Shown here piece by piece: positions 6,936 to 13,256 of a stretch of 15,845 bases of DNA (positions within the stretch are counted from its first letter, which is position 1; every line of letters starts with the position of its first letter). The stretch is from a bacterium (GTDB taxonomy: Bacteria > Cyanobacteriota > Sericytochromatia > S15B-MN24 > VGJW01): NCBI GenBank assembly GCA_021790035.1, contig JAJYIO010000011.1, forward strand, positions 1 through 15,845, written 5' to 3'. The position numbers and the translations under genes are program-made. The notes under the pieces are model-generated. The model was not told where the DNA came from. It saw only the letters and a list, made by a program, of their open reading frames with translations, and ran no database searches.

Positions 6936-6989
6936 GGGACTCCCGGGTGGAGCGGGAACTCCCCGCGTTAGGGGAACCCCCGGTACCAT
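6936..6989 (+). promoter_or_regulatory. mutS2 promoter region with three GGGA-CCC dyads and a TACCAT -10
   Basis: Three short dyads, GGGACTCCC (6936-6944), GGGAACTCCCC (6954-6964) and GGGGAACCCCC (6971-6981), are centred 17-19 bp apart. They run directly into TACCAT (6984-6989), which is a TAnnnT -10 box followed by GGGGTC (6 nt) and the mutS2 ATG. No recognisable -35 is present. The geometry equals that of cysS and the SRPBCC gene, so mutS2 mRNA is probably leaderless. Operator function of the dyads is a guess. Confidence 0.42.
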
Positions 6990-6995
6990 GGGGTC

Positions 6996-9407
6996 ATGGA
7001 TGCGGATTCTCTGGAGATCCTCGAATGGCCGGCGGTCCTGGAGGCCCTGGCTGGGTGCGCCGCGACGGCGCAGGGGCGAGATCGGTGTCTCGACGCCGCG
7101 ATATTCGTCGATCTGCGCGACGTGGCCGGCGAGCTCGAGGTGACGCGCCAGGCTCGCGATCTTCTCATCGCGACCTCCGGTTTCCCGCTGGGACAGATCC
7201 ATGACCTGCGCCCCGCCTTGCGTCGGGCGGCGCAGGGCGGTTGCCTCGATGCCACTCAGCTGGGCGAGATCGCCGACACCCTCGAGGCGGCCGGCCGCAT
7301 GCGGCGCTTCCTGATGGGACTCGCGGACTCCTACCCCTTGCTCGCCGAGATCGCAGAACCGCTGTCCGAACTCGGCGACGTGGTGCGCGAGATTCGCCGT
7401 TGCATCGATCCCGGAGCAGCCGAGGTGAAAGACGCAGCCTCGGTGGAGCTGCGAGCGATCCGGGTACGGATCGCGACCCTGTCGGCGCGCATCAAGCAGC
7501 AGGTCCAGTCCATGCTGGCCTCGTACGCCGAGGTTCTGCAGGACGCCATCGTGACGGTGCGGGGGGAGCGCTACGTCCTGCCGGTCAAGGCCCAGTTCAA
7601 GAGCAAGGTGCCGGGGTTGATCCACGACCAATCCGCATCCGGCCAGACCCTGTTCATCGAACCCATGGCCCTGGTGGCCCTCAACAACGATCTGCAGCAG
7701 GCTCGCCTCGACGAGCGCGATGAGGTCCAGCGCATTCTCGAAGCCCTCAGCGCCCAGGTGTCCGAGCGTTCGGTCGAGCTCAAGGCGACGGCCGATGGCC
7801 TTTCCGACATCGATTTCGTTTCGGCGCGGGCCCTCCTGTCGGAGCGATGGAACGGCCATCCGCCCGCGCTGGAACCCGATTGCCCCCCCCAGCTGTTCCA
7901 GGCACGTCACCCGCTCCTGGTCGAGGCGGCCCTGGCGGATCCCGGCAAACGCTCGGTCATACCGATCGACCTCGCGTGCCGGAGCTCCGTGATCTTGCTC
8001 TCGGGACCCAACACCGGCGGAAAGACGGTTGCCCTCGGGACGCTGGGCCTTTGCGTGCTGGCGGCTCAAGCCGGCATCCATCCTCCGGTCGGGCCGTCCT
8101 CGGTAATGTCCGTCTACGAGCGCGTGTTCGCTGATATTGGTGATCCGCAGAGCCTCGAGCAGAGCCTTTCGACCTTCAGCGGTCACGTGCGGAAGCTGGT
8201 CACGATGCTCGGTCGGACGGGGCCGGGTAGTCTCGTGCTTCTCGACGAGCTCGGGGCTGGCACCGATCCGGCCGAGGGCTCGGCGCTCGGTCGCGTCGTC
8301 ATCGAGGAATTGCTCGCCCGCAGGTGCCACCTCATCGCGACGACCCATCTGGCCGACCTCAAGCTGATGGCCCACGAGCTCGCCGGCGTGACGAACGCCA
8401 GCATGGAGTTCGACGCCCGGACGCGAACACCCACCTTCCGGGTGCTGATGGGCGTTCCCGGTTACTCCAACGCCATCGCAACCGCCCGTCGCTACGGCTT
8501 TCCGGAGCAGCTCGCCGACCGGGCCGAGGCGTGGCTCGCAGCCGGGCGCGACGACTCGAGCCGACTCCTGGCCGAGCTGACCAGGGAGCGCCACGAGACC
8601 CAGGCGCTGCGCCTGGCAGCCGAGCGCGCCCGGGAAGAAGCCGAGCGAGAGCGACAGGAATACGAGCGGCTGCGGGCCGGGTGGAAGGGCGAGCTCTCTC
8701 GCCTCAAACGTGAAGCCGATCGCGAGCTCGGCGCGGCGCTGAATGCGGCGCGCGACGAGGTCAGGGCGATCATCGCCGAGCTGAAGGGCAACCGTACGGG
8801 CCCCTCGGCGCAGCGGGCTGCCGGCCGCCTGCGGGGCCTCGAGGAGAGGACGCGCAAGCCATCCGAGCCGGTTGACTCTGCTGCCGCGGTGACGCACCTG
8901 GCGGTCGGCGATGCGGTCCATGTTCCGCGGCTTGGCCTGTCCGGCGTTCTCCTGTCCCTGCCCGATTCCTCGGGCGAGGTCGTGATCCGATCCGGTGTCC
9001 TGAAGGTCACAGCTCGGGTCTCGGATATCCGGCCGGCCGATCCTCGGGCGCCGGATGTCCCCAAGGTGCCTCGACAGAAGGGAGCACCCCGCCCGGTCCC
9101 TCACGTCGCCAAGGATCGGCTTTCCGGTGGTTCTGCGCTCGATCCCACGGTTTTGCGCCTGCCTGGACTCGAGCTGGACCTGAGGGGGCTGCAAGTCCAC
9201 GAAGCTCTCCCGGAGGTCGAGCGCTTTCTTGACGACGGTCTGAGATCCGGGCTCGAGGCCGTGGTCTTGATCCACGGGGCGGGCACCGGGGCCCTGCGCC
9301 GGGCGGTGCGCGAGTATCTCGAGGATTCGCCGTACGTTCGATCCTTCCGACCTGGAGGGCACGGGGAAGGTGGCGACGGCGTCACCGTCGTGCAGCTTGC
9401 CGGTTGA
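6996..9407 (+). CDS. mutS2: Endonuclease MutS2
   Basis: An 803-residue homodimeric ATPase of the MutS family that lacks the mismatch-recognition domain. It acts in suppressing recombination and, in Bacillus, in splitting collided ribosomes. The order is a helical clamp and core (about 1-300), then the ATPase with Walker A GPNTGGKT (337-344), signature SLSTFSGHV (390-398), Walker B LVLLDE (413-418) and switch TTHL (449-452). A long Glu/Arg-rich coiled coil (about 520-600), a KOW-like small beta domain (635-680) and a C-terminal Smr nuclease domain (about 725-803) follow, the last with LDLRG (727-731) and HGAGTGALR (760-768). The usual HGKGTG lysine is Ala762, a position I recall as variable in the family. 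The ATG at 6988 is out of frame; 6996 has no Shine-Dalgarno. The gene stands alone. Confidence 0.97.
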   Translation: MDADSLEILEWPAVLEALAGCAATAQGRDRCLDAAIFVDLRDVAGELEVTRQARDLLIATSGFPLGQIHDLRPALRRAAQGGCLDATQLGEIADTLEAAGRMRRFLMGLADSYPLLAEIAEPLSELGDVVREIRRCIDPGAAEVKDAASVELRAIRVRIATLSARIKQQVQSMLASYAEVLQDAIVTVRGERYVLPVKAQFKSKVPGLIHDQSASGQTLFIEPMALVALNNDLQQARLDERDEVQRILEALSAQVSERSVELKATADGLSDIDFVSARALLSERWNGHPPALEPDCPPQLFQARHPLLVEAALADPGKRSVIPIDLACRSSVILLSGPNTGGKTVALGTLGLCVLAAQAGIHPPVGPSSVMSVYERVFADIGDPQSLEQSLSTFSGHVRKLVTMLGRTGPGSLVLLDELGAGTDPAEGSALGRVVIEELLARRCHLIATTHLADLKLMAHELAGVTNASMEFDARTRTPTFRVLMGVPGYSNAIATARRYGFPEQLADRAEAWLAAGRDDSSRLLAELTRERHETQALRLAAERAREEAERERQEYERLRAGWKGELSRLKREADRELGAALNAARDEVRAIIAELKGNRTGPSAQRAAGRLRGLEERTRKPSEPVDSAAAVTHLAVGDAVHVPRLGLSGVLLSLPDSSGEVVIRSGVLKVTARVSDIRPADPRAPDVPKVPRQKGAPRPVPHVAKDRLSGGSALDPTVLRLPGLELDLRGLQVHEALPEVERFLDDGLRSGLEAVVLIHGAGTGALRRAVREYLEDSPYVRSFRPGGHGEGGDGVTVVQLAG

Positions 9408-9535
9408 ACTGCGGCCAGGACCTCCCGACCGCATCCGGTGAAGAAGACGCTGAATGGCAGAGGTGCGGGGGCCCTGCGGCGGTCAGGCATTACTCTCCAG
9501 ACCCGCGATCCCGGTCGGCGGACGGGGTTTGGAAG

Positions 9536-9593
9536 TTTAAATCATCCTTACTTGCTCCTTAAATCGTTCTTAACTGCTATCCGACAAGATAAC
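9536..9593 (+). promoter_or_regulatory. Pho-box-like tandem array (four 8-bp units, 11-bp period) and -10
   Basis: Four units TTTAAATC (9536-9543), CTTACTTG (9547-9554), CTTAAATC (9558-9565) and CTTAACTG (9569-9576) are each separated by exactly 3 bp. This matches the layout of the cyanobacterial SphR Pho box (consensus about CTTAACCT with 3-bp spacers) and, in periodicity, PhoB-type response-regulator sites in general. A -10-like GATAAC (9588-9593) starts 11 bp after the last unit, the distance usual when the array replaces the -35. The array is a rare AT-rich island in the window. The next plus-strand gene is the recombinase-like CDS at 9678. The rest of the 270-bp gap after mutS2 shows no gene or clear terminator. 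Confidence 0.55.
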
Positions 9594-9677
9594 CACGGCT
9601 GGCTCGATAAGATCAGCAACGGAGCGCGGCATCGAGTCGAGCCGAAGCTTTCAGTTCCGAGGAGTGGAGAGCGCAAC

Positions 9678-10463
9678 ATGGCTAGCGTGGTCGGCTACAT
9701 CTGGATCAACCCGCAGGAGACCGGCGTCGATGCCCGTGTCACTGCGGACCAGGAGGCCATTCAGGCCTACTGCGCCGCCAATGGCTTGTCGCTTTCCGAC
9801 TTCCGGATCGAGGCCGGCACTCCGGGCGCCGCTCTGGATCGTCCCGTGATGAAGGAGCTCCTGGCTGAGGAGGGTTCGACTCTCATCGTGACGAGCCTCA
9901 TCAGCCTCGGGCGCCGCTTTCACGATGTGGCCACGGTCCTGTCGGAACTCAATCATCGCCAGATGCGCCTCATCTCGGTCGAGGAGAACGTCGACACCGG
10001 TCGTCCCGAAGGGATGCAGCTCCTCAAGGTCTTCATCACGATCCCGCAGGTGGCCTGCTGGATTCGCGCCCCCAGGGAGATCCCGCAGAGCAAGGTGTAC
10101 GTCCGGGCTCGGGAGGTTCTGCACAACGGCGGCACGTGCCCGTACGGCTACACGCTCGACGAGGCGAGCAACCAGTTCGTGATCGATTCCGTAGAGGCCC
10201 AGGTGGTCCAGCGCATCTTCCGCGAGCGTTCTGCCGGCCGGAGCCTGCGTCAGATCGCAGGCGATCTGACCCGCGACGGCGTTGCGACCAAGCGCGGCGG
10301 GCGCTGGCAGGCCAACACGGTCAAGACGATCCTCGAGAACGTCTTCTATACCGGCGATTACCAGTGCCAGGCCAAGCTCTACGAGAACGACCACGAGGCG
10401 ATCATTTCCCGGCAGCAGTTCGCCGAGGTCAACTCGGCCCCGGAGATCGTCCAGGTCGTCTGA
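9678..10463 (+). CDS. Degenerate serine recombinase-like protein, probably catalytically dead
   Basis: The 261-residue protein has the fold order of a large serine recombinase: a resolvase-like N-terminal domain (about 1-125) and a recombinase DNA-binding domain (PF07508-like, about 140-235). The latter is well kept, with GGTCPYGYTLDE, RSAGRSLRQIAGDLTRDG and TVKTILENVFYTGDY. Key catalytic positions are changed. The usual Y-x-R-V-S is YIWIN (7-11), so the nucleophilic serine is Asn11 and the arginine Trp9. The usual LDRLGR is LISLGR (74-79), losing the first arginine but keeping Arg79. The zinc ribbon and coiled coil of full-length members (about 450-550 residues) are missing. The start is ATG 9678 with GAGGAGTGGAGAG upstream. 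Composition is like its neighbours and the frame is intact, so it looks like a maintained, domesticated gene, perhaps a DNA-binding protein. Confidence 0.8.
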   Translation: MASVVGYIWINPQETGVDARVTADQEAIQAYCAANGLSLSDFRIEAGTPGAALDRPVMKELLAEEGSTLIVTSLISLGRRFHDVATVLSELNHRQMRLISVEENVDTGRPEGMQLLKVFITIPQVACWIRAPREIPQSKVYVRAREVLHNGGTCPYGYTLDEASNQFVIDSVEAQVVQRIFRERSAGRSLRQIAGDLTRDGVATKRGGRWQANTVKTILENVFYTGDYQCQAKLYENDHEAIISRQQFAEVNSAPEIVQVV

Positions 10464-10680
10464 CCCGAACGCATACATTCCGCGTAAGATGGCGCTCCTT
10501 GTTGGTGCCGGGTTTCTACCCCGTGAAATGTTCGTTGCGTTGCTAAAGGCAGGCGAGCACCCCGGGCATAAGAAACACTGGCTCTTCCATACGGGCTCGG
10601 CAGGAGTACAGCTCTCGCCGGCCATCGGGGAATGAGCCGCGGCCGCTGGTAATTCCAGCTCTAGGGAAGGAGGACCCCCC
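10464..10680 (+). other. 217-bp intergenic leader before the first secreted-protein operon
   Basis: No terminator for the upstream gene is evident. A 48-codon ORF (ATG 10489 to TGA 10635) fills most of it, but it has poor third-position G/C and no Shine-Dalgarno, so it is not called. Just before the next gene, CGCTGGTA followed by AAGGAGG resembles the region before the second paralogue operon at 13222-13253, which suggests the promoter and ribosome binding site were duplicated with the gene. Confidence 0.4.
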
Positions 10681-12162
10681 GTGCGCCATCTGTTTGGCCA
10701 TGGCCTGGTCCTGTCGGGCTCCGCTCTGCTGGCATTGAGTATCGCCACGGGAGCAGGGGCGGCGACAGTCACCACTGACAGCCATGGAATCCGACACGAG
10801 ACCATCACGGTAGGACCGGTCCAGGCACCCGAGACGGTGTCGGGACGCTCGGGAACGGGCACGTACTTCTACACGTACTCGTACATCAACGCCCGAGACG
10901 CGATCAACGCCATGCTCGAGACGGCTCACATGAGCACGGCTTACACCGGCGATGTGACGAACCTCGTCGCGGACGTCAAGGGAGGGGCTTCGTCTCTCCA
11001 GAGCCTGTCCAACGCCATTCTGGGACCCAACGGTGTCGGCGACTCGAGCCTCCCGGCCGGGTTCTTCGGCAACGACCGCGGGACCTGGCAGAGCATGGGC
11101 ATGGACTCGGGCAGCTGGCAGACTCGCTACAACGACGCCGTGCGCGCCATGGGCGGTGCTTGCGGCGGAATCAACGACCAGGGTTCCGCCGAGTCGTGCA
11201 TCCAAAGTGAACTCAACTCCGGCAATCTCGGGAGCTGGAACTACCAGAGCATCGCCAATGCCATCGGGTGGAACTTCAGCAAGGCCTCCTGGACGAGCCC
11301 CGAGGATGACTACCTGCGCGGTATCGAGGGCGGCGGGCCGCCCCACTTCGTGCCGTCGCTCGTCCCCAGCCCCGGCCAGGGCCTGGAGTTCGGTATCGCC
11401 TTCGCTGGTGATGGAAGCAGCGCATGGAGTGGGCCTAACCCCGGACAGACCTACGTCGCATCGGCGTTCTTCCTCTCGCAGGCTCAGCGGTGGGTCAATG
11501 CCGAGGCCACGCTCGCGGCGCTGGGGGCAGGCAACCTCGCAGCCGAGGCCCTGAACTTTGCCCGGGACGACGCGGGTATCCTCTCCGATTACGGCGACCC
11601 GCTGGTCCTCGACCTCAACCACAACGGGATCGTCGACGTTACCGGTCGGTCGTCGGCTGTCGTCCGCGCCCGCAAGAACATGGGCTTCGTCAAGACCGGA
11701 TCCGTTCGCTTCGACCTGTACGACACGGGGCCGCTCCAGATGGAGTGGATCAAGAACGGCGACGGCTTCCTGGTGGATGCCACCAAGGCCAAGGAGGCGA
11801 TCGCCCAGGGGCAGCCTCTCAACGGCCGCGATCTGATGGGCGACGCCGAGGGCGCACCGGGTGGGTTCGCCAAGCTGGCTTCGTACGATCATCAGCACGC
11901 CGGCAAGATCGTCGGTCCCGATCTCGATCGCCTGGCGGTCTGGATCAACAAGGCTGGCGACGGCCGGTATCACTCGGGCGAACTCTACTCGATGAAGCAG
12001 CTCGGCATCACCGAGATCGACTATCGGTCGCACTTCAAGTACGACAAGGACCACGAGCCGCTGGAGCAGGCTGGCTTCGTCCAGCACGGAAAGCGCTACA
12101 CGGTGCAGGAGGTGTGGTTCGCCTTCGAGCCTCAGCACCTGGCCTCGAAGGGAGGTTACTAA
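10681..12162 (+). CDS. Secreted protein with degenerate RTX/EF-hand-like C-terminus, paralogue 1
   Basis: A 493-residue exported protein. GTG start at 10681, fixed by AAGGAGG 7 nt upstream and a signal peptide (about 1-27). The mature N-terminus carries DSHGIRHETITVGPVQ and TGTYFYTYSYINARDAINAM (59-78), unrecognised. The C-terminal third (about 305-450) follows the layout of the calcium-binding module seen near RTX repeats: DPLVLDLNHNGIVD (306-319), SVRFDLYD, WIKNGDGFLVD, RDLMGDAEG, a DHQHAGKIVGPD loop (403-414), DLDRLAVWINKAGDG (414-428), then GELYSMKQLGITEIDY (433-448). Several Asp/Asn ligands of the usual DxNxDG loops are replaced, so calcium binding is uncertain. The family is present twice here (see 13257). 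Probably surface or extracellular; function unknown. It is cotranscribed with the gene 1 bp downstream. Confidence 0.87.
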   Translation: MRHLFGHGLVLSGSALLALSIATGAGAATVTTDSHGIRHETITVGPVQAPETVSGRSGTGTYFYTYSYINARDAINAMLETAHMSTAYTGDVTNLVADVKGGASSLQSLSNAILGPNGVGDSSLPAGFFGNDRGTWQSMGMDSGSWQTRYNDAVRAMGGACGGINDQGSAESCIQSELNSGNLGSWNYQSIANAIGWNFSKASWTSPEDDYLRGIEGGGPPHFVPSLVPSPGQGLEFGIAFAGDGSSAWSGPNPGQTYVASAFFLSQAQRWVNAEATLAALGAGNLAAEALNFARDDAGILSDYGDPLVLDLNHNGIVDVTGRSSAVVRARKNMGFVKTGSVRFDLYDTGPLQMEWIKNGDGFLVDATKAKEAIAQGQPLNGRDLMGDAEGAPGGFAKLASYDHQHAGKIVGPDLDRLAVWINKAGDGRYHSGELYSMKQLGITEIDYRSHFKYDKDHEPLEQAGFVQHGKRYTVQEVWFAFEPQHLASKGGY

Positions 12163-12163
12163 G

Positions 12164-13069
12164 ATGCGCCGCTGGATGACAGTTGTTGCGATGACGTGCG
12201 CCGGGGCGATGGCGCTGGCTTTGCCAGCGCTTGCCGGGCCGGCTGCGCCGAGCGCACCCGATGGTGGTTCCGACTACGTTCTCGAAGCTGGGCCGGCGGT
12301 TCAGCATGCCTGGAACCCAGGTGCTGCCGGTCCGGGCAGCGGTCTGGCCCAGAGCTCCGCGATGGGGCAGTCCGAGGCCTTCTCTAGCGGCGCCAGTGCC
12401 GGCAAGGGCTCCCTGTCTGCCGCCTACAACGTGGTAAAGGCGCGCAAGGAAGCCCAGACCCACCACGCCAAGCATGGCAAGCGGCGCGTGGGTGGCAGCT
12501 CGGGCGGCTCGGGCGGTGGGCTCAACTGGAAGAGCCTCTACGACGCTCTGAATGGCGGCGCACTGTACTTTGCCAGGAAGGCCGGCGACGACCCGTTCCT
12601 CGAGCTGAGCCAGGGCTCCCAGGGTCAGATCAATGTCACGATGCTGAAGTGGCACGGCAGCCAGTTCTCGATCTCGGATGCCAATCCGTCGATCTCGGAC
12701 GACCGCAAGACCTTCACGATCACCTCCTTTGACTCGAGTTCCGTGACCTTGGGTGCGACGTGGTCCGAGAAACGCGACGACGGTCGCGTGAAGTCCGGGA
12801 GTGGTTCGCTCATCGGTGGCCCGCGCGACGAGTTCGGCGGAGACCATGACGGCCGCGGCGACCATGACGGCGGCGGCGACCATGACGGCGGCGGCGACCA
12901 CGATGGCGGCGGAGACCATGGAGGTGGCCAACATTTTGGTGGCGGCCAACCTCACAACGGCGGCAATCCTTTGAATGGCGGCCAGGACAACGACCGCGGC
13001 AAACCGAACAAGGGCGCCCCGGGCAAGTCTGGCGGCCGAGTTAGAGGCGGTTTCAACTACCACCACTGA
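12164..13069 (+). CDS. Small secreted protein with (GDHDGG)n metal-binding-like repeats
   Basis: A 301-residue exported protein. ATG 12164 follows the previous TAA by 1 bp, and its ribosome binding site AAGGGAGGT lies inside the end of that gene, so translation is coupled. Signal peptide 1-24 (ALALPALA/G). The mature part has a Ser/Gly/Ala-rich stretch, a basic HHAKHGKRRVGG patch (about 105-116), one compact segment with beta character (about 120-210), five units of GDHDGG type (226-255), and a Gly/Asn/Lys-rich end closing in YHH. The His/Asp repeat could bind divalent metal ions; this is inference from composition. No family is recognised. It is absent from the second paralogue operon, where another gene takes its place. 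Confidence 0.84.
   Translation: MRRWMTVVAMTCAGAMALALPALAGPAAPSAPDGGSDYVLEAGPAVQHAWNPGAAGPGSGLAQSSAMGQSEAFSSGASAGKGSLSAAYNVVKARKEAQTHHAKHGKRRVGGSSGGSGGGLNWKSLYDALNGGALYFARKAGDDPFLELSQGSQGQINVTMLKWHGSQFSISDANPSISDDRKTFTITSFDSSSVTLGATWSEKRDDGRVKSGSGSLIGGPRDEFGGDHDGRGDHDGGGDHDGGGDHDGGGDHGGGQHFGGGQPHNGGNPLNGGQDNDRGKPNKGAPGKSGGRVRGGFNYHH
12839..12928 (+). repeat. Five-unit 18-bp tandem repeat encoding GDHDGG
   Basis: Five contiguous 18-bp units of the form GGCGACCATGACGGCGGC. Units 2 and 3 are identical; units 1, 4 and 5 diverge. In-frame, and thus open to length change without frameshift. The last unit loses the second Asp. Confidence 0.9.
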
Positions 13070-13083
13070 TCGTCAGACACCTT

Positions 13084-13118
13084 CCGCCTGGCTCCCTTCG
13101 GAGCCAGGCGGCTTCTTT
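13084..13118 (+). terminator. Intrinsic terminator of the first secreted-protein operon
   Basis: CCGCCTGGCTCC, loop CTTC, GGAGCCAGGCGG, then CTTCTTT. A perfect 12-bp stem with a 4-nt loop begins 15 bp after the stop of the 301-residue gene. It separates the two paralogue operons. Confidence 0.92.
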
Positions 13119-13226
13119 GGTTCCCGGTTTGCGGGTTGTGAAGGTTTTCCTTCAAGGGCCGCCCGCTGGCCGGGCGACGGGTATAAGGTAAGCGACTCCC
13201 GAGGTCCGTAGGTCGGGCCTCGGCGC

Positions 13227-13253
13227 TGGTAGATTGGCCTGCAGGAAGGGGAG
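13227..13253 (+). promoter_or_regulatory. Probable extended -10 and ribosome binding site of the second paralogue operon
   Basis: TGGTAGATT (13227-13235) fits TGnTAnnnT, and GGAAGGGGAG (13244-13253) is a strong Shine-Dalgarno just before ATG 13257. No -35 is clear. Two small hairpins lie upstream between the terminator and this box: GAAGG-tttt-CCTTC near 13139 and CGCCCG/CGGGCG near 13160-13178. Confidence 0.42.
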
Positions 13254-13256
13254 CCC

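Noticed and set aside
6882..9434. 850-codon open frame on the minus strand over mutS2
   Set aside because: Antisense shadow caused by strong third-position G/C. The plus strand encodes full MutS2 with all motifs, and the minus translation is Arg/Gly/His-rich without domains.
10489..10635. 48-codon plus-strand ORF (MALLVGAGFLPREMFVALLK)
   Set aside because: Protein-like at first sight, but third positions are not G/C-biased, there is no Shine-Dalgarno and no family is recognised.
10638..10661. String resembling the universal rRNA 530-loop (GGTAATTCCAGC)
   Set aside because: Only a short coincidental match next to a GCGGCCGC site, with no flanking rRNA sequence.
9408..10680. Active mobile element around the recombinase-like gene
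   Set aside because: No catalytic serine, no terminal repeats or target duplications, no cargo genes, and native codon use.
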